The notes under the pieces were generated by a model. It saw only the letters and a program-made list of their open reading frames with translations, ran no database searches and had not been told where the DNA came from. Shown piece by piece: positions 1 to 5,600 of a stretch of 6,509 bases of DNA (position 1 is its first letter; each line of letters begins with the position of its first letter). Source of the DNA: Deltaproteobacteria bacterium (GTDB lineage: Bacteria > Desulfobacterota > Desulfobacteria > Desulfobacterales > UBA11574); the NCBI GenBank assembly GCA_019313025.1, contig JAFDCA010000285.1:1-6509 (forward strand), given 5' to 3'. Both the position numbers and the translations under genes were made by a program.

Positions 1-1
1 A

Positions 2-2188
2 AAACCGTTCCAGTTAGCCACGGACCCTAAGTTTCTTTGGCTCGGTGAAAAGCATAAGGAAGCGCTGGCAACCTTAAAATATGGCGTCATCGACCAAAAA
101 GGATTTCTGCTTGTTTCCGGAGACGTGGGTACGGGCAAGACAACATTGATCAATGCATTATTGGAAAGTATCCCAAAAGATACGCTGGTGGCAAACATAA
201 CGGACCCTGCCTTAGATCTTATTGAATTCTTTAATTTTGTTGCATTATCATTTAATATTCCCCAAAAATTTGATAGTAAAATCGATTTTATTGTTTTCTT
301 CAGTCAGTTTCTAAAAAAAGTCTATTCGGAGAATAAAAGCGTTCTGCTCATCATTGACGAAGTTCACCGCTTATCAAAGGAAGTTCTTGAACATATTCGA
401 CTTTTATCCAACATAGAGCTACCTGAAGAAAAACTCATCAACATATTCTTTGTGGGTCAAAATGAAATACAACAAACCTTGGCATTGCCGGAATGCCGCG
501 CCCTTCGACAAAGAATCAGTTTGGTCTATCAGATTGAGCCTTTGTCAGAGAATGAAACATCGACATACATCAAGCACAGACTGAAAGTCGCCGGAACCAC
601 CGAAAACATTTTTACTCAAGATGCCTTTCGAGAAATATATCATTTTTCCAAGGGTTACCCCCGACTAATTAACATCATTTGCGACCACGCGCTGTTAACA
701 GGGTATGCCCGGGATTTGAAAAAAATCACCCCGGACATTATCCAAGAATGTTCTCAGCAATTCAATTCCATAGGTAATACTCAGAACAACACGCATTCAA
801 TTTCCCATGACCAGCATCATTCAGAATGTCGATCTCATTCTGTCATGTGTCCGTTTTTAAAAGATATGGCCGAAAAAGAAGCATCATCTGAAAACACAAG
901 CGCTCCGGTTTTTGTTTTACCTCAAAGAGAAAAAATCGCTCGGGAACATGCACTCGCTAAACAAGAAACTCACGTTTTCACTTGGCCTCAAACAGAAATG
1001 AACCGGGAACAGATAAACCCTCAAGAAGAAACTCATAATAATCCGGATGATGGCTATAAGGTGTCTAAGGAAGGACGACCGCCAAAGAGAAAATTTTCCT
1101 GGTCGCCGGTTGTTTCTTTTTCAACACGCATGCAAAAAAGATTGTCCTCCTGGGCATCTGCTACCGCACCTTTGTTAAAACGTACGCAACAGAGATTGTT
1201 TGCCTGGATTTCAGCTGCTGTATCTTTTTCAAAGCTTATGCAAAGAAAACTGTTTTCCTGGGCTTCTGCTACTGTAAATTTTTCCAAACGCACTCAAAAA
1301 AGGCTGTCGTCCTGGGTTTCGGCTATATCTTTACCATCTTTTATTCAAAAAAGACTGTTTTTTTGGACGATTACGGTATCTATGGCGTTGATGATCCTGG
1401 TCATTGCAGGTCTTTATCAGAAAGCATTAACAACGAAAAACAGACCACCCCAACCGACAGCACCTGCTCTCAAGACAACGGCGTTATCTCCAAATAATCC
1501 CGAAAGTACTTTAACCTCACCTGACGTCCAGATAAAAGGTGACCAAATCATCCCGAGTCACCCCATAAAAACACCCTTGCCCCCAAAAACCGAAATATTG
1601 ACACCCAATGTTGTAGAACAGGCTGTAACAGCAATGCACAGTAAAAATTATAACCGAGCAATTGAATTGTTTGAGCAGGTCATCGCACAAAATCCAACAC
1701 ATACATCAACAATCATGATGTACTACTCAAAAGCGTTACAAGGGCAGGCAGACAGCATCTTTATAAAAAGTCCCGATGAAGCCGAGATATTACTTTCCAA
1801 GGCGGTTGAAGTTGACCCTCAAAATGCTGAAGCCTTTTTTGATTTAGGAAGGCTCTATACAAAGCTAAAAGATTACCCTAAAGCCTTAAAAGCCTATGAG
1901 AAAGCAGCAAATCTAAGTTACCGGTCTCCGGACACATATTATAATATGGGGTTTATCTATGCATCCACCAAAGATTATGCCAATGCCGAAAAAATGTTTT
2001 ATCATGCCGCTGATTTAAAACCGCCCTATCTTGATAAAGTGTTATTTAATCTTGCCGTGGTTCAACAAAAACAAGGGAAAAAACAGCACTGCATCGAAAA
2101 CCTTAAAAAAGCCCTGATAAACAATCCCAAGAATCAAAGGGCAAAACAATACCTAAATCAGCTTCAAACTTATAAGGACGTGTCATAG
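2..2188 (+). CDS. ExeA/MshM-type AAA+ ATPase fused to a membrane helix and TPR domain (5' end outside window)
   Basis: The frame is open from base 2. The GTG at 125 lies inside the Walker A motif, so the true start is upstream, probably only about ten codons given the family's N-terminus. Counting the codon at base 2 as residue 1: ExeA-like N-terminus (KPFQLATDPKFLWLG) at 1-15, Walker A GDVGTGKT at 40-47, Walker B LLIIDE at 115-120, candidate Arg finger RQR at 169-171, and sensor-2-like GYPRLIN at 218-224. A His/Cys cluster at 265-283 and a basic Trp repeat at about 361-455 follow. One hydrophobic helix spans about 453-472, then a Pro/Thr-rich linker and about five TPR units at 537-720. I infer a cytoplasmic ATPase and periplasmic TPRs. 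ExeA/MshM ATPases help assemble secretin or pilus machines, and MshN is a membrane-anchored TPR protein, so this resembles an MshM-MshN fusion. The lipoprotein gene behind it overlaps by one base. The domain calls are firm; the machine served is inferred. Confidence 0.9.
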   Translation, partial: KPFQLATDPKFLWLGEKHKEALATLKYGVIDQKGFLLVSGDVGTGKTTLINALLESIPKDTLVANITDPALDLIEFFNFVALSFNIPQKFDSKIDFIVFFSQFLKKVYSENKSVLLIIDEVHRLSKEVLEHIRLLSNIELPEEKLINIFFVGQNEIQQTLALPECRALRQRISLVYQIEPLSENETSTYIKHRLKVAGTTENIFTQDAFREIYHFSKGYPRLINIICDHALLTGYARDLKKITPDIIQECSQQFNSIGNTQNNTHSISHDQHHSECRSHSVMCPFLKDMAEKEASSENTSAPVFVLPQREKIAREHALAKQETHVFTWPQTEMNREQINPQEETHNNPDDGYKVSKEGRPPKRKFSWSPVVSFSTRMQKRLSSWASATAPLLKRTQQRLFAWISAAVSFSKLMQRKLFSWASATVNFSKRTQKRLSSWVSAISLPSFIQKRLFFWTITVSMALMILVIAGLYQKALTTKNRPPQPTAPALKTTALSPNNPESTLTSPDVQIKGDQIIPSHPIKTPLPPKTEILTPNVVEQAVTAMHSKNYNRAIELFEQVIAQNPTHTSTIMMYYSKALQGQADSIFIKSPDEAEILLSKAVEVDPQNAEAFFDLGRLYTKLKDYPKALKAYEKAANLSYRSPDTYYNMGFIYASTKDYANAEKMFYHAADLKPPYLDKVLFNLAVVQQKQGKKQHCIENLKKALINNPKNQRAKQYLNQLQTYKDVS
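1082..1366 (+). repeat. Degenerate in-frame tandem repeat (51-54 bp, 17-18 residues) inside the ATPase-TPR gene
   Basis: Six copies of a [KR][KR]-x-F/S-x-W core occur in a row. The Trp codons sit at 1100, 1151, 1205, 1259, 1313 and 1364, so the spacings are 51, 54, 54, 54 and 51 bases. A typical unit reads W-A-S-A-T-V-N-F-S-K-R-T-Q-K-R-L-S-S. Eighteen residues equal five helical turns. On a helical wheel the Trp, Phe, Met/Thr and Leu positions share one face and the Lys/Arg positions fall on the other. The last copy runs directly into the membrane helix. An amphipathic, membrane-lying helix is the likely structure; that is inference. Confidence 0.85.
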
Positions 2189-2190
2189 TG
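2174..2190 (+). promoter_or_regulatory. Ribosome binding site and overlapping stop/start (TAGTG) coupling the two genes
   Basis: AAGGA at 2174-2178 lies nine bases before the GTG at 2188. The G of the upstream TAG stop (2186-2188) is also the first base of this GTG. The spacing and overlap support GTG as the lipoprotein start and suggest translational coupling. Confidence 0.7.
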
Positions 2191-2799
2191 GTATCTGGCA
2201 AACGACACAGAATCGCCAAAGGCATTTTGGCTCTCTCATTGATCTGGGTCCTTACCGGTTGTGCATACCAGCAACCTATTTTACAACCGTCACCTGAAGA
2301 ACCGCCTCCACCTGTTGAAATCAGGCCCGAAACTCCCGTTTTAGAACCGATGATACCTGTCGAACCCAAATCTGAAACAGAGACGCCGAAACCCCGTTTT
2401 TTTTTACACGAGGTGCGCTGGCCGGAAGAAACACTCTCTCATATCGCAAAATGGTACACCGGCACCGTGAAAAATTGGAAAGCCATTGCAAAAACAAATC
2501 CCGAATTGGACCCGAAATCAATTGGCGTCGGCGACACGATTTCCATCCCCGAAGATCTAATGACCTCGCGCAAACCAATGCCCCATTCCTTCGTTCGTGA
2601 ACCGGTTCGTAAAAAAGTCATTTCGCATTCCTCATCATGGAAAACACCGACACCACCCGAATCACCGAAACTGTTCGAACCCATAGAATCCGAACCGTCA
2701 ACAATAGAAACAGATTCAGCAAAACTGTTTGGACCTGTAGAATCCCAACAGCCATCCGTAAAACCTGATGCAAAGAAACTATTTGGCCCCATTGAATAG
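2188..2799 (+). CDS. LysM-domain outer-membrane lipoprotein with a C-terminal KLFGPxE repeat
   Basis: The product is 203 residues from a GTG start. Residues 1-24 form a lipoprotein signal: basic N-terminus (GKRHRIAK), hydrophobic stretch (GILALSLIWV) and lipobox LTGC, with Cys25 as the lipidated residue. Residues 26-70 are rich in Pro and Glu and probably form an extended tether. Residues 74-122 are a LysM-like domain, from HEVRWPEETLSHIAKWY to GVGDTISIP, a fold known to bind glycan strands of peptidoglycan. A basic Pro/Ser linker follows, then three copies of KLF[EG]P[IV]E starting at residues 161, 179 and 197, exactly 18 residues apart. The gene is coupled to the ATPase-TPR gene, so it may be the cell-wall anchor of the same machine, as ExeB/GspB-like or pilus-assembly accessory proteins are. 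The lipoprotein and LysM calls are strong; the partnership is inferred from position. I do not recognise a specific gene symbol. Confidence 0.85.
   Translation: MVSGKRHRIAKGILALSLIWVLTGCAYQQPILQPSPEEPPPPVEIRPETPVLEPMIPVEPKSETETPKPRFFLHEVRWPEETLSHIAKWYTGTVKNWKAIAKTNPELDPKSIGVGDTISIPEDLMTSRKPMPHSFVREPVRKKVISHSSSWKTPTPPESPKLFEPIESEPSTIETDSAKLFGPVESQQPSVKPDAKKLFGPIE
2668..2796 (+). repeat. Three 54-bp-spaced repeats encoding KLFxPxE
   Basis: The Lys codons of the motif lie at 2668, 2722 and 2776, spaced exactly 54 bases apart. The seven-residue core is conserved, while the eleven residues between copies vary but stay rich in Ser, Pro and Glu. The last copy ends the protein. A short linear docking motif is one possible role; the sequence alone does not show a function. 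Confidence 0.75.
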
Positions 2800-2801
2800 A
2801 T

Positions 2802-2834
2802 CCATGGGTTTTTACACCTTTCTTCAACCCACGG
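2802..2834 (+). other. Imperfect hairpin just after the lipoprotein gene
   Basis: CCATGGGTT at 2802-2810 can pair with AACCCACGG at 2826-2834 with eight of nine pairs and a 15-base loop. No T-run follows, so it is not a convincing intrinsic terminator. It may protect the mRNA 3' end or have no role. Confidence 0.3.
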
Positions 2835-2917
2835 GAATCCTGTCTGCTGTGTCGTACCTTGATTTTCTTATACATCCCAAGGGAATCCTATAGCCTTTCT
2901 CAGAATAACATTTCGTT

Positions 2918-2940
2918 TCAGCCGGTAGGCTGATATTTTC
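2918..2940 (+). terminator. Probable intrinsic terminator of the ATPase-TPR/LysM operon
   Basis: TCAGCC (2918-2923), loop GGTA and GGCTGA (2928-2933) form a perfect six-pair stem, directly followed by TATTTTC. The stem is short and the T-run is broken by an A, so efficiency may be modest. It is the best terminator-like signal between the lipoprotein gene and pfaD. Confidence 0.5.
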
Positions 2941-2972
2941 AGGAATAAACAGAAAAACTTTAAACTATTTTT

Positions 2973-3034
2973 CAAAGAGTCCCTCGGGACAAATTATCCT
3001 TTAGTCAACGCTGTTGACATAAACTGACTCTTTG
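2973..3034 (+). promoter_or_regulatory. Nested inverted repeats upstream of and overlapping the pfaD promoter
   Basis: The outer arms CAAAGAGTC (2973-2981) and GACTCTTTG (3026-3034) are perfect nine-base complements. Between them lie GTCCC-TC-GGGAC (2979-2990, sharing three bases with the left arm) and GTCAAC-GCT-GTTGAC (3004-3018). The right half of the latter overlaps the candidate -35 box, and the outer right arm fills the -35/-10 spacer. This placement is typical of repressor operators. As single strand the segment could also fold into a three-stem shape. I cannot name the regulator. Confidence 0.55.
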
Positions 3035-3040
3035 TATAAA
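3014..3040 (+). promoter_or_regulatory. Candidate sigma-70-type promoter for pfaD
   Basis: TTGACA at 3014-3019 is a consensus -35 box. TATAAA at 3035-3040 follows after 15 bases, a slightly short spacer. A 17-base spacer would give the poorer TAAATA at 3037-3042. Transcription would start near 3047-3050 and leave a leader of about 60 bases before the ATG at 3111. Confidence 0.5.
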
Positions 3041-3110
3041 TAAATTCAGATATATTCTTAAAGTACGTGCTTATGGGAAGTGATTCCACGTGTGACCATT
3101 GGAATTTCAA

Positions 3111-4757
3111 ATGCTGTTATCAAAACGAAAAAATATCTCCGGCTGGTGGGTGCCGGGGAATATTGAACCTGAACCGGGAGAGCAAGCTGTCCGGTCGGCA
3201 ATCTTAAAGGTAACACAGCCAGTTTATCTTTTAGATCTCAACGGCTTTCAGGCCGTCGGCAGGGGCGGCAGTATCAACATTTCCAGTGATTTTACAATGA
3301 CGTCAGATGCTGTTCCGTTGTGTGCATATGCACCGCCGTTGCACCCTGAAGATTTGGGAGATCCGCAGTTTAAGGACAAGCATAACCTTCGCTACGCTTA
3401 CATTGTGGGTGCAATGGCCAACGGCATTACATCGGTTAGGATGGTTGAAAAAGCCGGAAACGCCGGATTTGTCGGCTTTTTTGGCGCTGCCGGTCTTGCC
3501 CTCGATCAAATAGAATCCGCCATCCACCAGTTACAGCAAAACTTAAACAACATTCCCTTTGGTTTTAATTTAATACACAGTCCTAATGACCCTGAACTTG
3601 AAGCAGCCGTGGTTCGGTTGTATCTGCAAAGAGATATCAAGCTGGTCAGCACCTCGGCATATCTGTATCTCACCCTTCCCTTGGTCTATTATCGCGTAAA
3701 AGGAATACATCGTGATGCGAACGGTGAGGTAATTTGTCCCAACAAAGTGATTGCTAAAGTCTCAAGGGTTGAAGTGGCTGCAAAATATTTTTCCCCGCCG
3801 CCGCAAAAGCTTCTGTCGCAGTTGATTGACAAGAACATGATTACACGGGGGGAAGCAGAACTCGCCGGAATGATTCCTATGGCCGATGACCTGACCGCGG
3901 AAGCCGATTCCGGCGGTCATACCGACAACCGTCCGGCGATTTCGCTATTACCTACCATGATCGCCCTGCGCGATGAATTGACCCAAAAGTACAAGTATAA
4001 AAATCCGCCCTGTGTGGGACTCGGCGGCGGAATTTCCACCCCCCATTCCGCTGCAGCGGCATTTGCCATGGGTGCAGCCTATATTCTCACAGGCTCCGTC
4101 AATCAATCCTGCGTGGAAGCCGGTACATCCGAAACGGTTCGCCAGATGCTGGCAGAAGCAGGCCAGGCGGATGTAACCATGGCCCCGGCAGCGGATATGT
4201 TTGAAATGGGCGTCAAAGTCCAAGTGCTCAAACGGGGAACCATGTTTCCGCTTCGGGCTGCAAAACTCTATGACTTTTATTCCACCCACGAGCGTTTTGA
4301 GAGCATTCCCGAAAAACAGAGAAACATGCTGGAAAGAGATTTTTTCCGATGCAGCTTTCAGGAAGAATGGGAGCAGACCAAAGCCTATTTTACACGCCAT
4401 GATCCCAAACAAATTGAACGGGCCGAAACAGACCCCAAACACAAAATGGCCCTTGTGTTCCGATCCTACCTCGGCCAATCTTCCAATTGGGCCAACACGG
4501 GCGATCCAACACGAAAAATCGATTATCAGATTTGGTGCGGGCCGTCCATGGGCGCCTTCAACCAGTGGGTGAAAGGCTCATTTCTTCAATCACCCGAAAA
4601 CCGTCATACGGTTACCGTAGCCATGAACCTTCTGTATGGTGCTGCCGTGTTGACCCGGGTCAACTGGTTGAAACATCAAGGAACGGTGTTGCCTGCCGGC
4701 ATGGATAATTTTTATCCCATGCCCCTTGAAAAAATACAGGAGTTGCTGGAACAATGA
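3111..4757 (+). CDS. pfaD: PfaD-family FMN-dependent enoyl reductase (polyunsaturated fatty acid / secondary lipid synthase component)
   Basis: The product is 548 residues from the ATG at 3111, close to the family's usual length. I prefer this start over the in-frame TTG at 3099: GGA at 3101-3103 is seven bases before the ATG, and nothing suitable precedes the TTG. Opening signature GWWVPGNIEPEPGEQAV, then a TIM barrel of the nitronate monooxygenase/FabK type: VGAMANGITS and AGNAGFVGFFGAAG near the N-terminus, EADSGGHTDNRP (264-275) with the expected active-site His270, GLGGGIS (303-309), and TGSVNQS (327-333) for FMN phosphate binding. A family-specific C-terminal segment follows, including IWCGPSMGAFNQWV. 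PfaD proteins perform the trans-acting enoyl reduction for PfaA-C megasynthases. Here no pfaA, pfaB or pfaC lies alongside: the left neighbour is a surface-assembly operon and the right neighbour is a toxin-antitoxin unit. It must act with a synthase encoded elsewhere or have another role. The family call is firm; the product lipid is unknown. Confidence 0.92.
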   Translation: MLLSKRKNISGWWVPGNIEPEPGEQAVRSAILKVTQPVYLLDLNGFQAVGRGGSINISSDFTMTSDAVPLCAYAPPLHPEDLGDPQFKDKHNLRYAYIVGAMANGITSVRMVEKAGNAGFVGFFGAAGLALDQIESAIHQLQQNLNNIPFGFNLIHSPNDPELEAAVVRLYLQRDIKLVSTSAYLYLTLPLVYYRVKGIHRDANGEVICPNKVIAKVSRVEVAAKYFSPPPQKLLSQLIDKNMITRGEAELAGMIPMADDLTAEADSGGHTDNRPAISLLPTMIALRDELTQKYKYKNPPCVGLGGGISTPHSAAAAFAMGAAYILTGSVNQSCVEAGTSETVRQMLAEAGQADVTMAPAADMFEMGVKVQVLKRGTMFPLRAAKLYDFYSTHERFESIPEKQRNMLERDFFRCSFQEEWEQTKAYFTRHDPKQIERAETDPKHKMALVFRSYLGQSSNWANTGDPTRKIDYQIWCGPSMGAFNQWVKGSFLQSPENRHTVTVAMNLLYGAAVLTRVNWLKHQGTVLPAGMDNFYPMPLEKIQELLEQ

Positions 4758-4784
4758 CCTCCGGCCGCGCCGCTATCTTCACGA

Positions 4785-4826
4785 ATGCACAGAAAACTGT
4801 GCACCTCTGCCCTCTTTTCTGTGCAT
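4785..4826. terminator. 12-bp inverted repeat with an alternative inner hairpin after pfaD
   Basis: ATGCACAGAAAA (4785-4796) and TTTTCTGTGCAT (4815-4826) are perfect complements. Within the span, GCACAG (4787-4792) can instead pair with CTGTGC (4797-4802) across an AAAA loop, so the two hairpins exclude each other. It lies 27 bases after the pfaD stop and could end or stabilise the transcript. No T-run follows the stem on either strand, so an intrinsic terminator is not certain. Confidence 0.4.
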
Positions 4827-5025
4827 CTAAAACGCCCCTCCCTTTTCCTCTTCTACTGAAAGTCCTTTTGAGACACGCCGCTTCCTGAGTATTGTTATAA
4901 CATCACCTCTAAATATCATATTAAATATTTTCTTGTTACTTTCCAATAGACGCCCTTTTTGCCGGATTATAGCAGTTGCCAAAAATATGTTCCGATTGAA
5001 TGAATAACCGTCACGATTTGACGTA

Positions 5026-5093
5026 ATCCGCCGGATGATTTCGTTGGGGTCGGGAAGCTGTCTGAGCAAATTGGAGCGGGTTAAAGAGAACAT
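5026..5093 (-). repeat. Left arm of a diverged facing repeat pair
   Basis: Read on the minus strand from 5093, this segment starts ATGTTCTCTTTAACCCGCT and ends AACGAAATCATCCGGCGGAT. Its partner is at 5160-5224 on the plus strand. The two differ by a three-base gap and by several changes such as ATC/ATT and GAC/GAT. Both ends are well conserved and the middle is not. Confidence 0.7.
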
Positions 5094-5146
5094 CTTCGAA
5101 GTATTTCAAATTAAAACATAAAATCAAACGACTGAACGATATTCTA

Positions 5147-5172
5147 AAACGCCATGGCCATGTTCTCTTTTA
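5147..5172 (+). repeat. Left copy of an imperfect inverted repeat bracketing the toxin-antitoxin module
   Basis: The segment runs from AAACGCCATG to TTCTCTTTTA. Its mate at 5842-5860, read on the minus strand, is AAACGCCATGTTCTTTTTA. The left copy differs by an extra GCCATG (a tandem GCCATGGCCATG) and by one additional base change/indel in the TTCTCTTTTA part. The copies are about 690 bases apart in inverted orientation. Confidence 0.55.
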
Positions 5173-5224
5173 CGCGCTTTTGTTTGCGAGTTCTTGCAGA
5201 TCTCAACGAAATTATCCGGCGGAT
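5160..5224 (+). repeat. Right arm of a diverged facing repeat pair
   Basis: It starts ATGTTCTCTTTTACGCGCT and ends AACGAAATTATCCGGCGGAT, matching the minus-strand segment 5093-5026. The last 20 bases differ at one position and the first 19 at two. The intervening 66 bases (5094-5159) are AT-rich and show no gene. Confidence 0.7.
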
Positions 5225-5254
5225 GAAACGGAATGTTATTCTGACAATAGCTAC

Positions 5255-5292
5255 AAAGCCTGGCGGCTTTCGTTGTCTGGTGAACTTTCCGT
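5255..5292 (+). repeat. Upstream copy of a 38-bp direct repeat with hairpin core
   Basis: It contains AAAGCC-TGGC-GGCTTT (5255-5270), a perfect six-pair stem with a four-base loop, then TTGTCTGGTGAACTTTCCGT. It matches 5873-5910 at 35 of 38 positions without gaps. All three differences are C here and T in the downstream copy. The outer left arm (TTCTGACAA, around 5239-5247) matches the downstream element only in part, so the longer stem is degraded here. Confidence 0.8.
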
Positions 5293-5310
5293 TCGCTTTC
5301 TATAAAAATA

Positions 5311-5339
5311 TTGACATTTTGACGTTATAACGTTATAGT
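5311..5339 (+). promoter_or_regulatory. Strong promoter of the toxin-antitoxin operon
   Basis: TTGACA at 5311-5316 and TATAGT at 5334-5339 are separated by 17 bases, which is nearly ideal for a housekeeping sigma factor. Transcription would start near 5346, giving a short leader of about 20 bases before the antitoxin ATG. Confidence 0.8.
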
Positions 5340-5347
5340 GCTATAAC
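5322..5347. promoter_or_regulatory. Overlapping palindromic operators for antitoxin autoregulation
   Basis: ACGTTATAACGT at 5322-5333 is a perfect 12-base palindrome within the promoter spacer. GTTATAG and CTATAAC (5332-5338 and 5341-5347) form a second palindrome covering the -10 box and likely start site. Ribbon-helix-helix antitoxins usually bind such short repeated sites as dimers, alone or with toxin, to repress their own operon. Binding here is inferred from position and symmetry. Confidence 0.65.
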
Positions 5348-5351
5348 CACA

Positions 5352-5358
5352 AAGGAGG
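5352..5358 (+). promoter_or_regulatory. Strong ribosome binding site of the antitoxin gene
   Basis: AAGGAGG lies eight bases before the ATG at 5367, an almost perfect Shine-Dalgarno sequence. It fixes the antitoxin start and fits the need to make more antitoxin than toxin. Confidence 0.85.
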
Positions 5359-5366
5359 GTGGCATT

Positions 5367-5600
5367 ATGGCAACACAGACTAAAAGAGCTACCATCTATT
5401 TTGACCCCGACTTACATAAAGCGTTACGGCTAAAAGCTGTTGAAACATCTCGATCTGTTTCGGATCTTGTTAACGAGGCTGTCAAGGAATCACTTGCCGA
5501 AGATGCGGAGGATCTTTTGGCCTTTGATGAAAGGGCTGATGAACCTTTGATAAGTTACGATGAAATGGTCAAAAGGCTGAAAAAAGATGGCCGCATATAA
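5367..5600 (+). CDS. RelB/CopG-like ribbon-helix-helix antitoxin
   Basis: The product is 77 residues. Residues 7-12 (RATIYF) look like the DNA-binding beta strand of a ribbon-helix-helix fold. Helices follow at about 14-27 (PDLHKALRLKAVET) and 30-44 (SVSDLVNEAVKESLA). The acidic segment EDAEDLLAFDERADEPL (45-61) and the C-terminal tail ending YDEMVKRLKKDGRI probably wrap around and neutralise the toxin, as in RelBE/ParDE pairs. The N-terminus would repress the operon at the GTTATA palindromes. The gene has a strong promoter and ribosome binding site, and its last 14 bases overlap the toxin gene. The antitoxin role is well supported by the pairing; the subfamily name is less certain. Confidence 0.88.
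   Translation: MATQTKRATIYFDPDLHKALRLKAVETSRSVSDLVNEAVKESLAEDAEDLLAFDERADEPLISYDEMVKRLKKDGRI

Larger units (their letters stand above)
4827..5310. other. Long stretch without a convincing gene; holds repeats and possible gene remnants
   Basis: No frame here looks like a normal gene. The minus strand has an 88-codon frame (5093 down to 4827) beginning MFSLTRSNLLRQLPDPNEII, without a clear ribosome binding site. The plus strand has a 58-codon frame (5154-5330) containing MFSFTRFCLRVLADLNEII. These openings resemble each other and face opposite ways. Nothing else was seen in 4830-5020 apart from a TGTTATAACA palindrome at 4893-4902, which shares GTTATAAC with the antitoxin promoter, and CGTCA/TGACG arms near 5009-5023. 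The stretch reads as accessory DNA or decayed coding sequence. Confidence 0.45.

Noticed and set aside
125..127. GTG at 125 as the start of the first gene
   Set aside because: It encodes the Val of Walker A (GDVGTGKT). The upstream codons from base 2 read as the conserved ExeA-family N-terminus.
1054..1293. 79-codon minus-strand frame opposite the Trp repeat
   Set aside because: Its own apparent repeat is the mirror of the plus-strand repeat, so it is a by-product.
3099..3101. TTG at 3099 as the pfaD start
   Set aside because: No ribosome binding site is suitably placed; the ATG at 3111 has GGA seven bases upstream.
3073..3207. Small 44-codon frame from the ATG at 3073 overlapping the start of pfaD
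   Set aside because: It reads through the well-conserved pfaD coding sequence in another frame, and its translation shows no recognisable features.
3948..4478. 176-codon minus-strand frame inside pfaD
   Set aside because: It lies wholly within a strongly recognised gene on the other strand and its translation is unlike any family I know.
4827..5093. 88-codon minus-strand frame as an intact gene
   Set aside because: It has no clear ribosome site or promoter and a low-complexity end. Only its first ~22 codons have a local counterpart, so it is described as a possible remnant instead.
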